This document shows, one piece after another, positions 17,190-26,749 of a stretch of 52,151 nucleotides of DNA. How positions within the stretch are numbered: the stretch's first letter is position 1; the number at the start of each line of letters is the position of its first letter. Made by a program: the position numbers and the translations under genes. The notes below the pieces were generated by a model. It worked only from the letters and a program-made list of their open reading frames with translations, was not told where the DNA came from and did no database searches. Source of the stretch: Porphyromonas sp. (GTDB lineage Bacteria; Bacteroidota; Bacteroidia; Bacteroidales; Porphyromonadaceae); contig JAUMWS010000004.1 of the NCBI GenBank assembly GCA_030529525.1, positions 1 to 52,151 on the forward strand, given 5' to 3'.

Positions 17190-18793
17190 GCGTAACAGAC
17201 CGCTTTCAGAAACAGACTCCGGAAATAGTGCTTAGAGAACAGTTTGGTCTCTCTGAGTTTAGACCTCTCCAGAGAGAAGCGATCGAAGCGGTTCTTGGAG
17301 GTCGGGATGTTTTTGTACTTCTGCCTACGGGTGGAGGCAAGAGTCTTTGCTTTCAAATACCGGCACTCATTCTTCCTAAATGCACAATAGTGGTCTCTCC
17401 ACTTATCTCCCTGATGAGCGATCAGGTCAAAGCTATCTCGGATAAGTCTTCTGATCTTACAGCTGCTACCCTTAACAGTAGTATGAAAGAATCCGAACGG
17501 CGAGCGGTATTGGATCAACTCTATTTCGGAAAACTCAAACTTCTTTATCTTGCTCCGGAGACTCTTCTCAGTCCGCTCGGACTACAGCTGCTCCACGAAA
17601 AATATATCTCTCTGGTCGCCATAGATGAAGCTCATTGCATATCCCAATGGGGGCATGACTTCCGTCCCGAATATGGCAAACTCTCCGTCATTCGGCAGTA
17701 TCTCCCACAAACACCGGTTATAGCGCTCACTGCAACTGCGGATGAAACTACGAGAAAAGATATCGTAGAGAAGTTAAGCCTACGTAATCCTGCCCTTTTA
17801 ATTGGAGATTTTGACCGCCCCAACCTTACGCTTACTGTTCGGAGAGGCTATAAAAAAGAAGAAAAAATCCGAGCCATCCAACAGCACATAGAGGCACACG
17901 AAAGAGGATCAACCGGAATTATCTACTGCACAAAGCGGGACGATACAGAGGTTCTTGCAAGCAGACTCAATAAGATGGGTTTTCGGGCTATGCCCTATCA
18001 CGCCGGTCTTCCTGCCCATTCCCGTGATTTGGTACACCAAATGTTTGTTGGAGATCAGATTGATGTCATCTGCGCTACAGTGGCTTTCGGTATGGGGATA
18101 GACAAGTCCAATGTAAGATGGGTCATTCATTATAATATGCCTCGAAATATAGAGAGTTATTACCAAGAGATAGGAAGGGCGGGAAGAGATGGGAAACCGG
18201 CATCAACCATACTCTTCTACTCTTACGCAGATATCTTTATTCTTGACAAACTGTTGGAAGAACGTGGACGTACTGAGCTGAATCAGCAGAAAATGGAATA
18301 CATGAAACGCTTTTGTGAAAGCTCCATCTGTAGAAGACGCATACTTTTAAGCTACTTTGGGCAAGAAGCACATCATAATTGTGGTAACTGTGATGTCTGT
18401 CTTTCTCCTCAAACAGATCTGTTCGATGCTACGATAATTCTACAAAAAGCACTCAGCACAATCATTCGTGCAGGAGAGCGTATCAATATAGATACCACAG
18501 TGGAGATCCTTCGAGGCTCAAGAAAATACGAGATTCTTAACCGAGGATATCACCTTCTCTCTACTTATGGGATAGGATTGGACCTATCGTACAGAGAGTG
18601 GAAAGACTATATTTATCAAATGGTACAGCTTGGTCTTTTGCGTATAGATTACTCACAAGGCTATAGTCTGCAGGTAACTCCGGCAGGACGTATTGCGTTA
18701 AAAGGTGAGGAGAAAACGATGCTGCATCGGGTAGAAATACACTCTTTTGCCCCGACAAAAAATAGTCCAAACAGAAGCAAAGCAAGAAAATGA
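17186..18793 (+). CDS. recQ: ATP-dependent DNA helicase RecQ, short form
   Basis: 3'-to-5' helicase of recombination and repair. The 535-residue protein has helicase domain 1 with TGGGKS (48-53) and DEAH (147-150) followed by CISQWGHDFRPEY. Domain 2 has ATVAFGMGIDKSNVR and QEIGRAGRDG. The zinc-binding segment has four cysteines (FCESSICRRR ... NCGNCDVC), then a winged helix (ILNRGYHLLSTYGIGLDLS). It stops soon after the winged helix with no HRDC domain, so it is shorter than E. coli RecQ. Translationally coupled at both ends by 4-base overlaps. Confidence 0.94.
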   Translation: MSVTDRFQKQTPEIVLREQFGLSEFRPLQREAIEAVLGGRDVFVLLPTGGGKSLCFQIPALILPKCTIVVSPLISLMSDQVKAISDKSSDLTAATLNSSMKESERRAVLDQLYFGKLKLLYLAPETLLSPLGLQLLHEKYISLVAIDEAHCISQWGHDFRPEYGKLSVIRQYLPQTPVIALTATADETTRKDIVEKLSLRNPALLIGDFDRPNLTLTVRRGYKKEEKIRAIQQHIEAHERGSTGIIYCTKRDDTEVLASRLNKMGFRAMPYHAGLPAHSRDLVHQMFVGDQIDVICATVAFGMGIDKSNVRWVIHYNMPRNIESYYQEIGRAGRDGKPASTILFYSYADIFILDKLLEERGRTELNQQKMEYMKRFCESSICRRRILLSYFGQEAHHNCGNCDVCLSPQTDLFDATIILQKALSTIIRAGERINIDTTVEILRGSRKYEILNRGYHLLSTYGIGLDLSYREWKDYIYQMVQLGLLRIDYSQGYSLQVTPAGRIALKGEEKTMLHRVEIHSFAPTKNSPNRSKARK

Positions 18794-19281
18794 AGCGCAT
18801 AGGACTACTTTCCGATACTCACTCCACTTGGGATGAAAGGTATAGAGAATACTTTTCCAGTTGCGATGAAATATGGCACGCAGGAGATATAGGAGATATT
18901 GAGGTTACCGACAAACTCTCAGAGATAGCGCCATTGAGAGCTGTTTTAGGTAATATTGATGGAGGGAAATTAAAAGGGGAGTTTCCTCTTGTTCAGGAAT
19001 TCACATTAGAAGGTGTTCCAGTTTTTATGACTCACATAGGAGGGTATCCCGGGAAATATGCTCCGACCATAGCAACGACTATACGGTCCAGAGGTATAAA
19101 GCTATTCGTCTGCGGACACTCCCATATCCTTCGCATCATGTACGATCATTCGCTTGACTGTCTGGTGGTAAATCCCGGAGCTGCCGGAACGTACGGGCAA
19201 CAGACCGTCAGGACATTGGTTCGCTTCACTTTGGATGCAGGTAAAATATCAGACATGGAAATAATAGAACTTGGATCGTGA
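18790..19281 (+). CDS. YfcE/MJ0936-type metallophosphoesterase
   Basis: A 163-residue single-domain calcineurin-like phosphoesterase. All metal-binding motifs are present: Asp9 and His11 (SDTH), Asp33 (HAGDIGD), Asn55 (GNIDG), His82 (MTHIGG), His110 and His112 (CGHSH). Relatives hydrolyse phosphodiesters in vitro and their physiological substrate is generally unclear. ATGA overlap with recQ upstream; its stop overlaps the GTG start of the next gene (GTGA). The tight coupling to nucleic-acid genes suggests, without proof, a nucleic-acid-related substrate. Confidence 0.92.
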   Translation: MKRIGLLSDTHSTWDERYREYFSSCDEIWHAGDIGDIEVTDKLSEIAPLRAVLGNIDGGKLKGEFPLVQEFTLEGVPVFMTHIGGYPGKYAPTIATTIRSRGIKLFVCGHSHILRIMYDHSLDCLVVNPGAAGTYGQQTVRTLVRFTLDAGKISDMEIIELGS

Positions 19282-22200
19282 AACTCTTACAGCAAATAGC
19301 AGATCACTTTGTTTCGACTCACCGATCGGAGCTGTACCGCTACACATTTATCTTTCCAAACAGACGTAGTGGAGTATTCTTTCGTCATTATATCCGTCAG
19401 CACGCTACAGAAGACACACCCATACTCTCTCCGGAGATAGTTACACTGGAAGAGTTCTTCGGGAAGATGGGACATCTCCAAAATACCGATCCTATTCTTC
19501 TTTCGTACAGACTCTACATTTGTTATCTACAACTCTGTCAGGACATACCGGGGGAAAGAGAAGAAGATGAGAGCTTATCCACTAAAAACTTTGACGCATT
19601 CTACTCTCTCTCCTCTCTAATCCTCAGCGACTTCAACGATATAGACAAACATTTGGCCGATGCAAAATCTCTTTTCCAAAACCTTGGAGAGTTAAAAGAG
19701 TTAGAGAGCGACACCTCCTACTTATCCGAAGAACAGCGACAAGTTCTAAGACCATTTCTCCACAGCCTTCCGGCTATCGAGCAGAGCGATCTCTATCACC
19801 GCCGCTTCTCGCTCTTTTGGGACAGAGTTTGCAAGCTCTACTTTGAGTTCCGGGAACATCTAAAAAAAGAGAATCTTGCCTATGAAGGCATGACTCTACG
19901 CGAGCTGCTGGAACAACTCAAAGAAGATCCCACTCCTATCTCCTCAGCCAAAACAACCTTCGTGTTCGTTGGCCTCAATGCTCTTACCCCTGTGGAGCAG
20001 GAGCTTCTTCTTCTTTTCAAAAAACATTCATCTACACTTTTCTACTGGGATTATCGTTTTGAATCACTCTTGCCAAATGGCAATGCTCTCTATTTTAAGG
20101 AGCACAACCTCCGTCTCTTTCCCTCCCCATCCTTAGGAGAGACGGACTATATAGAATATACTGGCAGACAAACCTTACCACCTATCGAAGTTTATAGTGT
20201 TCCCTCAAGCGTTGCGCAAAGCAGGGTAATAGGACAACTTTTAGAAAAAAATCCTCTTACCTCCTCCGCCGATCAGCTTCATACCGCCATCGTTCTACCC
20301 AACGAAGGTCTTTTGCTATCCCTTCTGAACAATATCCCATCGTCTGTACCCGAACTTAATATCACAATGGGATATCCGATAAAAGGGTCATCTTACATAG
20401 GCTACATAGAGACTCTTATTCAGATGCAGCTCAGAGCAAAGCGCAACGAAAGCAGAAAAGTAGAATATCATCACGCAGATGTAGAACGCGTGTTATCCAA
20501 CTACATCATCTCCGACATCGTGGGAGAAACTTCTGCTGCAATACTCAAAACCATAGAGAAAGAGAGAGTTTTTTACATCCCATCCGATCAGCTTCTGAAT
20601 CCCATCGGTTTTCTTAAAAACTCCAATTACAAATATACCCCCTCCCAAGAAGAAAGCCGATTCTTCCAAAAGGTTTTCCGTGCGCTTCCTACGAATGATG
20701 GCTCTGCTCTGCTCCCCTATCTGAAAGATATCTTACGCCTGATAGCGGATATCAGATATAAAAAACCGGAAGAGAGTGAAGAGTGGCGCTCCGAAGAGTA
20801 CAGCCTCAAAGCAAAAGAAGAGGCTGTAGAGCAAACCAATGCGGAGTTTTACGTCGTACCACATCTTCTGAAGATTGTAAAGACCCAAGAGCAACTCTTT
20901 GATGATCTGCTCCGTATGCACAACTCTCAAACCCTATCCACTCTTCCACCTTTTACGCTTAAGACCGTAGCATCTATGATACTGACGATATTCAAGTCGC
21001 AGTCTATCCCATTCGAGGGAGAGCCTCTTCACGGACTTCAGATCATGGGTATTCTTGAGACTCGAGGGTTAGATTTTGAGACCTTATACATTCCCGATGC
21101 TCAAGAAGGGCTGTTACCTCCAAAGCGTAGTATCTCCGGAATTATCCCCATGACCCTTAGAGTCGGTTTCCGCCTCCCCACTTACGAGTGGCACGAACAG
21201 GTAAGAGCCTATCACTTCTATCGTCTCATATCTTCCGCCAAGAGGGTTGTGTTCACTTATGATACTCGAAAAAACAGAGGCTCATCCGGTGAAGTCTCTC
21301 GCTTTATTCGTCAACTCGACTTTATCTATGGAGCAAAAGTCTCTTATAAGAGTGCCCACTATCCGCTCATTATGGACAAAAGTCCGGACATAAACAGGGA
21401 GATAGACAGAGCACTGGTAGATAAATTCATTTCGGAGATAACGGCTCCCGACAGCAACAGATACCTCTCTGCCTCCTCCATCAAACGTTATCTCTCTTGT
21501 CCCAGACAGTTCTACTACACCTACATATATGGTATAAAAGAGGAGACCGGATTCAAAGAACTTCTCGACCCTGCCCTTATAGGCAGCATCATACATAGGA
21601 GTATGAATAATCTTTATCGAAAGTTCCTTTCTCCTTCGGGAGCTCCCGGAGTTATCTCCAAGGAGCAACTAAAGTCTTGGCTTAATGAGGAGAGCATAAA
21701 AGTAATGAACGAGCTTAGATGCTCTTACAACTACTACATGTCCGGTTCCGGTAGCACTCCGAACGAGCCAAGGGGTTTCAACAACGCTCTATTCACTAAC
21801 GCCTGCGATCAGGTCTTTAAGATTATCCGGACGGATCTTGAACAGGAAGAAGCCGAATACAGCTTTATCGATGGAGAGAAAGAGTACAAGCTCTCTCTTC
21901 CGGCAGGTAACGGGCAGAATGTCAACTTTACAATGACCATAGACAGGCTCGATACAGACGGACAGATACTTCGTATCGTGGACTACAAGAGCGGAAAAGA
22001 TGAGACCTCCGTACCCGAACTCAAGAATGGCACAACCATTAGCTGGAAAAAGCTTTCTGTTATACAGCTCTTGCTATACTGCGAAGCTCTCCTTTCGGCT
22101 CATTCCGATAGCGAAGCCGGAAAGTTGGTTGCTGAGTATGAGGGTGTTTGTCCGATGATTCTTAAGACCTACGATGCCAATCCGATCAACTACTTCAAAC

Positions 22201-22445
22201 TACCCAAAGACAGTAAAGACGAAAACGGAGAAGCCGTGTACGAGATAAGAGACTATGAAAGAGACTACCGGAAAACCTTTCTCCCCTTCATGCAGAAGCT
22301 TTTAGCCGAAATCATCAATCCGAACAATCCTTACACGCCCAATACCAAAGCTTGCCGCTACTGCCACATGAGCGACAGCTGTTGGGCTAATAAGTTTGGC
22401 GTACATGAAGAAGAGGGGGATACAGAATACGAATCAGAAGAGTAG
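19278..22445 (+). CDS. AddB-like PD-(D/E)XK nuclease/inactivated helicase protein
   Basis: A 1055-residue protein related to the AddB subunit of AddAB/RexAB double-strand-break exonucleases. The start is GTG at 19278, overlapping the previous stop by 4 bases. The N-terminal part (YTFIFPNRRSGVFFRHYI, then ILSPEIVTLEEFF) is the AddB helicase-like fold with a degenerate P-loop. The middle contains GLQIMGILETRGLDFETLYIPD, a UvrD-like motif. The C-terminus carries the nuclease (SASSIKRYLSCPRQFYY, RIVDYKSGK) and three clustered cysteines in ACRYCHMSDSC which, with the Cys in YLSCP, would form an iron-sulphur cluster. The AddA helicase partner is not in this window. Confidence 0.87.
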   Translation: MKLLQQIADHFVSTHRSELYRYTFIFPNRRSGVFFRHYIRQHATEDTPILSPEIVTLEEFFGKMGHLQNTDPILLSYRLYICYLQLCQDIPGEREEDESLSTKNFDAFYSLSSLILSDFNDIDKHLADAKSLFQNLGELKELESDTSYLSEEQRQVLRPFLHSLPAIEQSDLYHRRFSLFWDRVCKLYFEFREHLKKENLAYEGMTLRELLEQLKEDPTPISSAKTTFVFVGLNALTPVEQELLLLFKKHSSTLFYWDYRFESLLPNGNALYFKEHNLRLFPSPSLGETDYIEYTGRQTLPPIEVYSVPSSVAQSRVIGQLLEKNPLTSSADQLHTAIVLPNEGLLLSLLNNIPSSVPELNITMGYPIKGSSYIGYIETLIQMQLRAKRNESRKVEYHHADVERVLSNYIISDIVGETSAAILKTIEKERVFYIPSDQLLNPIGFLKNSNYKYTPSQEESRFFQKVFRALPTNDGSALLPYLKDILRLIADIRYKKPEESEEWRSEEYSLKAKEEAVEQTNAEFYVVPHLLKIVKTQEQLFDDLLRMHNSQTLSTLPPFTLKTVASMILTIFKSQSIPFEGEPLHGLQIMGILETRGLDFETLYIPDAQEGLLPPKRSISGIIPMTLRVGFRLPTYEWHEQVRAYHFYRLISSAKRVVFTYDTRKNRGSSGEVSRFIRQLDFIYGAKVSYKSAHYPLIMDKSPDINREIDRALVDKFISEITAPDSNRYLSASSIKRYLSCPRQFYYTYIYGIKEETGFKELLDPALIGSIIHRSMNNLYRKFLSPSGAPGVISKEQLKSWLNEESIKVMNELRCSYNYYMSGSGSTPNEPRGFNNALFTNACDQVFKIIRTDLEQEEAEYSFIDGEKEYKLSLPAGNGQNVNFTMTIDRLDTDGQILRIVDYKSGKDETSVPELKNGTTISWKKLSVIQLLLYCEALLSAHSDSEAGKLVAEYEGVCPMILKTYDANPINYFKLPKDSKDENGEAVYEIRDYERDYRKTFLPFMQKLLAEIINPNNPYTPNTKACRYCHMSDSCWANKFGVHEEEGDTEYESEE

Positions 22446-22473
22446 TAATCTTCTTTTAATTGAACAAACAGCT

Positions 22474-23187
22474 ATGACAACAGAACAACAGACAGAAAAG
22501 ATACTTCATTACACAACACTTAGAGAGGTTCCCTACTCCGAAGGAATCGCCCTGCAAGAGAAGCTATTCAACGAAGCTCTCCGCCGAAAAAGAGAGCACG
22601 AGCCATCTTGCCATGCCCTCATAAGCCTGACACATAAGCCGGTGATTACGATGGGGAAACATGCAGACCCTCACAACATTCTCTTTTCGCAGGAAGTTCT
22701 TGCCCATAGAGGGGTCGAACTGCACCAAACATCCAGAGGCGGAGACGTTACCTATCATGGTCCGGGACAGCTTACAGTCTATCCCATCATAGATCTTGAA
22801 GACCTCGGCATGGGTGTAAAGAGTTATGTCTGGAGCTTGGAAGAGGCTGTCATAAAACTCCTTGCCGAGTACGGCTTCACGAATACCACTCGTCTCGAAG
22901 GCGCTTCCGGTGTATGGGTTCCCGGAGAAAGGAGCTATGACAAAGTTTGTGCCGTGGGCATCTACTGCTCCAAGTATATCACCATGCATGGTTTGGCATT
23001 CAACATAGACCTCGATACCTCTATCTACAACCTCATCAATCCGTGTGGGTTTACCGATAAAGGAGTTACCACCATGGAACGTCTCGTCTCTTCTCCGCTC
23101 CCTCCTATGGAAAATATAGAGAAAAGACTCATAGAACTTCTTGCCCAAGAGTGGGGTATTTCTCGCATAGAGCAGACCACTTTCTAA
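22474..23187 (+). CDS. lipB: Octanoyltransferase LipB
   Basis: Transfers octanoyl from ACP to lipoyl domains, the first step of endogenous lipoate synthesis. The 237-residue protein has the signature RGGDVTYHGPGQ (88-99), Lys157 in KVCAVG and catalytic Cys191 in NPCGFTDKGVT. The frame is open upstream to 22396 inside the nuclease gene, but the extra residues match nothing, so the ATG at 22474 (28 bases after the previous stop) is chosen. No lipA is visible in the window. Confidence 0.94.
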   Translation: MTTEQQTEKILHYTTLREVPYSEGIALQEKLFNEALRRKREHEPSCHALISLTHKPVITMGKHADPHNILFSQEVLAHRGVELHQTSRGGDVTYHGPGQLTVYPIIDLEDLGMGVKSYVWSLEEAVIKLLAEYGFTNTTRLEGASGVWVPGERSYDKVCAVGIYCSKYITMHGLAFNIDLDTSIYNLINPCGFTDKGVTTMERLVSSPLPPMENIEKRLIELLAQEWGISRIEQTTF

Positions 23188-23198
23188 TCTTGGCACCG

Positions 23199-23663
23199 AT
23201 GTACACAAGAGCAGAGATAGCAGCCCTCAAGACGGAGTTCTGGAACGCTTTTGCCCGTTACGCATCGGCACAGCCCACTCTACGTGGCAGAAAAAAGCTT
23301 TGGGTACTGCACCACACCAAGGTAAAAGGTGTGGCGCTGAAGTTTATCGTAGAACGCCGTCATGTGGGAGTGGTTATAGAGCTAAGCCACAACGCTCATC
23401 ATGAGAGAGCCGAGATGCTCGAACGCATCTCTCCCTACATGGAAATTCTGCAACAAGAGATAGATCTTCCGCTGGAGCTGCACACCAATGCTACGACAGA
23501 AGTAGGTAAGCAGGTTACACGAATCGGAGTCTATAAAAATGGGACGTTCGACTATCACACGCCCGCGCAGTGGGGAGAATATTTCTCCTTTATGGCAAAA
23601 TATATGTACCTGCTCGAACGCAACTTTCTGGAGATAAAACCATACATCTCTTTTGAGGTATAA
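23199..23663 (+). CDS. DUF4268 domain protein
   Basis: A 154-residue protein with no signal peptide or membrane helix. The sequence FWNAFARYA...RGRKKLWVLHHTKVKGVALKF, VGVVIELSH and the end WGEYFSFMAKYMYLLERNFLEIKPYI match DUF4268, a domain also found attached to nuclease-like proteins, with no settled function. The start at 23199 lies 11 bases after the lipB stop and is preferred to an earlier in-frame ATG (23151) inside lipB. Last gene of the long plus-strand run, closed by a strong terminator 28 bases on. Confidence 0.8.
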   Translation: MYTRAEIAALKTEFWNAFARYASAQPTLRGRKKLWVLHHTKVKGVALKFIVERRHVGVVIELSHNAHHERAEMLERISPYMEILQQEIDLPLELHTNATTEVGKQVTRIGVYKNGTFDYHTPAQWGEYFSFMAKYMYLLERNFLEIKPYISFEV

Positions 23664-23690
23664 GATATAAAAAAGAGACCCTTTTCATAC

Positions 23691-23724
23691 AAAAGCGACA
23701 GCTTTCGGGCTGTCGCTTTTATAT
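23691..23724 (+). terminator. Strong terminator closing the lepA-DUF4268 run
   Basis: Perfect 12-base stem AAAAGCGACAGC/GCTGTCGCTTTT (23691-23702 with 23709-23720), 6-base loop TTTCGG, T-rich end. The remaining gap to 24421 holds the repeat at 24005-24270. Confidence 0.9.
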
Positions 23725-24004
23725 AAAAACAGACGGCTCTCATCCTCATTCCGAATAGCTTATTTTCTTCTGTTTCTAAGAGCATTTTCATCTGTCAGCT
23801 CTTAAACAAACTCATAATCTTCTTATAAACAACGAGATAAGAAATCAGCTCATCCTTGAAAAATTTTCCCTCTTGATCGAATCTACGAGCCTTTTTCGAG
23901 TTAATAACTCTAAAATTTAACACCTTAAACTGTAAACAATTCCAAATAGAGAAATCCCACTAAAAATGCACTTTTCATGATATAAAACAACAAAGCACTA
24001 ACAA

Positions 24005-24270
24005 TCAACTATTTAAATCGAAAAGTTTAATACGTTTAATGATTCGGGTAAACGTGTTAAATAAAATCGGTAAACCTGTTCATTGAAAAATTAAACAGGT
24101 TAAGCGGAGAAAATATGCTCGTTTATCGTTTTGGCTTAACTGCTATCGAAATTAGTGTTAATAGAACAGGTCGAATTTAACAACCCGATCATGCTCTAAA
24201 AACACCCTCTCCGATCAAAATAGAGAGCAAGAAAAAGGAGTGAGTTTATCGGTATGGAATATATAAAAAT
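24005..24270 (-). repeat. Intergenic arm-plus-array repeat, copy B
   Basis: On the minus strand the arm starts ATTTTTATATATTCCATACC at 24270 and contains TCTCTATTTTGATCGGAGAG and TTAACACTAATTTCGATAGC. The array follows: TTAACCTGTTTA (24092-24103), TGAACAGGTTTA (24071), TTAACACGTTTA (24049), TAAACGTATTAA (24027) and a degenerate unit at 24005. Steps are 21, 22, 22 and 22 bases. It lies upstream of the secreted phosphatase gene, in the same orientation as copy A. Confidence 0.85.
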
Positions 24271-24421
24271 CAAGTATCAGAAAAATCTCCATTGATGAGA
24301 AAAAGAAGAGTTTTTGGGGCAACTTGTTTTGCGTATCCCCAACAAAATATTTTACTTTGTGCCACTAAACAACGGCTTTTTCGGAAGAAGAAGCATTCGG
24401 AACACATGTAAAGAAGAAAAA

Positions 24422-25513
24422 ATGAGAAAGAATTATATCGGAGGGATAGTCTCCATCTGTTTACTATCCGCTTTTATGGCTCTCTCCCTCAAGGCACAGC
24501 CCACAGGAAAGAAGTCCGGCAAATATTTCAGTGTAGCATTTTATAATCTGGAAAATCTCTTCGACACCATCAATCAGCCAAGGGTAAACGATGAGGAGTT
24601 TACACCCAATGGCAAGAACAAGTGGGACCAAAAAAGATACGAACAGAAACTTAAAAACATGTCTCAGGCTATATCCTACATCGGAGGCATGGGCGGACCG
24701 GATATTTTAGGCTTGGCGGAGATAGAAAACAGAGGTGTACTGGAAGACCTTGTCAAGATGCCTGCCATAGCCGAAAAGGGCTACGATATCGTACACTACG
24801 ATTCCCCCGATGCACGAGGCATAGACTGCGCTCTGCTTTATAGAAAAGAGATGTTCCGAGTGGTACGTTCGGAGATTAAGCCGGTAGTACTCCCCAACGA
24901 AGAGTACATTAAAACAAGAGACATGCTTCACGTTGAGATGCTTCACGAGGGTGAGACGTTCCATTTTATTGTAGGGCACTGGCCCTCTCGTTCGGGTGGA
25001 GAACAAATCTCTTTGAAGCGACGAATGGCTGCAGCTCTCGTGATGAGAGAGATAAGCGACTCTATTGTGGCGGCATCTCCGGAGGCTAAAGTCGTACTGA
25101 TGGGCGACTTCAATGATGATCCCGTAAGCCCAAGTGTGGTAGAAGGACTACGGGCACTTCCCTCTGTGGACGAGCTGAAACAGCCATCCGATCTCTTCTC
25201 TCCGATGTATGCACTCTATAAAGATGGCTACGGGACTCTGGCATATCAGGATGCTTGGAACCTTTTCGATATGTTGATGGTCAATAAAAACGCCATATTC
25301 GGAACAGCATCTGCCCCCGACGGATTTACTGTTTATGCGGATCCGGACAAGGGATACAGAGCATTTATAGTCAATTCTTCACTTCTGACAGAGCCTTCCG
25401 GTCTTCACAAAGGCTACCCTCATCGCACATTCGTATCGGGTAAGTACGAGGGCGGATACTCGGATCACTTCCCCGTTTACCTCTACTTTATCAAAAGAGG
25501 AACAGATCAGTAA
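24422..25513 (+). CDS. Secreted endonuclease/exonuclease/phosphatase family protein
   Basis: The 363-residue protein starts with a signal peptide (MRKNYIGGIVSICLLSAF..., cleavage near LKA-QP). The catalytic domain shows FYNLENLFDTIN, ILGLAEIENRGVLEDL (metal-binding Glu), a GIDCALLYRK strand, IVGHWPSRSGG, VVLMGDFNDDP (Asp-x-Asn) and GYSDHFPVYLYF (Asp-His pair). These are the usual DNase I-like active-site elements. The enzyme is probably periplasmic or exported and cleaves phosphodiester or phosphomonoester bonds; the substrate is unknown. The frame is open to 24314, but 24422 directly precedes the signal peptide. It converges with the next gene, 11 bases separating the stops. Confidence 0.88.
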   Translation: MRKNYIGGIVSICLLSAFMALSLKAQPTGKKSGKYFSVAFYNLENLFDTINQPRVNDEEFTPNGKNKWDQKRYEQKLKNMSQAISYIGGMGGPDILGLAEIENRGVLEDLVKMPAIAEKGYDIVHYDSPDARGIDCALLYRKEMFRVVRSEIKPVVLPNEEYIKTRDMLHVEMLHEGETFHFIVGHWPSRSGGEQISLKRRMAAALVMREISDSIVAASPEAKVVLMGDFNDDPVSPSVVEGLRALPSVDELKQPSDLFSPMYALYKDGYGTLAYQDAWNLFDMLMVNKNAIFGTASAPDGFTVYADPDKGYRAFIVNSSLLTEPSGLHKGYPHRTFVSGKYEGGYSDHFPVYLYFIKRGTDQ

Positions 25514-25524
25514 AGAGGAAAGGA

Positions 25525-26727
25525 TTAAAACTTTTTCAGCAGAAACGAGGGCGAAATGCTGAGATAAACACCAAGGTGATGGCTCGTGGCAGAGGATGCC
25601 TGCGGATGTATCCAGACTGATGCTTCCGCTCCGAAAGTGTAAAGGTTTCGTTCTACAATCTTGTATGTACCGCCGAACTGCCCGAAAGCAAACGTTTTAT
25701 CCCGATTGTAGAAAGCACCATGCCTGTCCAAGCTCTGCACAAAAGGCGATCCCAGAATGCCCATAAAGCCTTGACCATACCAAAGGGAGCCGGACAACTC
25801 CAAACGTTTGAACGCTAACGCCACTTTCCCATACGCTCCCCATCCCCTATCCGAAGCGAAGTGTCCGCCTCGTTGAGAGTATCCGAGCAGATAGAGTTCG
25901 GATTTGAGTGTACACTTATCACGGAACAACCCCGGAAGTGTATGCACTCCTCCTACCGCCACATTGATCCAAGTATGGACGGTATCAGGCTTGATATCGT
26001 TGAGTTTACCGCCCCGATGATGGGATAAAAACTGCAACGATAAGTCCAAAGTCTGTTCCTGAGAATCCTTAGATGTAAAAAGCCGCTGCCTCAGATTTGC
26101 TCCTGCAACAAATGCTTCGGGATGAGTGGCGTGTTTGAAGATGAAACTTTGCCAATCTATCCACAAATCGAAAGCTCTTCGAGGCGTATCATAGCGAAGT
26201 TGGAATCCGTTTTCGGAGTCGGAAGTCAGGTTCAGCTCGGAATGGAAAAGAGGCTCTATAAGACGGTGTTTGGCTAAACCTTCAAGTCTGCCCAGTATGA
26301 TCAGCCACTCTTTGCTCGGAGCTATTGCAGCCCTAAAGCGAGGCTTTATCCGAAAACGTGTGTAGGGGTTCTCGTCTCTCCAGTATGGCAGATCGTTGTA
26401 AGCGATAGCAGCGGGATATCTGGATGCTCCGAAATAGTAAAGATGCTCGGCTCCCAGTGAAAGTCGAACAGGCAAAACACTTTTAAGATCATAGCTGAAA
26501 TCGAATGCCGTGCGGTATCCGGGCAGTGTATAATCCGCTATAATGCTGTTGGCATACTCGTTGTTCCGAAAAAATCCCTCCGCTTCGATGTTGAGACATA
26601 GCTCTCCACGCCTTATCTCCTCTGCCGATAAGATGGAACGCTCTGCCCTGTAATAGTTTTGTGCAGATACCTTAGAGGAGATAGAGAGCAGTGCCAAAGC
26701 GATAAGAATAATCCGGATCGGTTTCAT
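25525..26727 (-). CDS. Predicted outer-membrane beta-barrel protein, unknown function
   Basis: The 400-residue protein has a signal peptide (MKPIRIILIALALLSISSKV..., cleavage after VSA). The rest is rich in alternating strands with aromatic girdle residues (FEWLIILGRLEG-like segments, WIDWQSFIF, LELSGSLWYGQGF) and ends LLKKF with a terminal Phe, as barrels do. I do not recognise a named family. It starts 22 bases after the fused corrin gene and is probably in its transcript, which could hint at a role in corrinoid or cobalt handling, but that is inference from position alone. An ATG at 26799 in the same frame overlaps the upstream gene and lacks a signal-peptide context. Confidence 0.7.
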   Translation of the reverse strand: MKPIRIILIALALLSISSKVSAQNYYRAERSILSAEEIRRGELCLNIEAEGFFRNNEYANSIIADYTLPGYRTAFDFSYDLKSVLPVRLSLGAEHLYYFGASRYPAAIAYNDLPYWRDENPYTRFRIKPRFRAAIAPSKEWLIILGRLEGLAKHRLIEPLFHSELNLTSDSENGFQLRYDTPRRAFDLWIDWQSFIFKHATHPEAFVAGANLRQRLFTSKDSQEQTLDLSLQFLSHHRGGKLNDIKPDTVHTWINVAVGGVHTLPGLFRDKCTLKSELYLLGYSQRGGHFASDRGWGAYGKVALAFKRLELSGSLWYGQGFMGILGSPFVQSLDRHGAFYNRDKTFAFGQFGGTYKIVERNLYTFGAEASVWIHPQASSATSHHLGVYLSISPSFLLKKF

Positions 26728-26749
26728 ACGGTATATGGAAAAACTGTTT

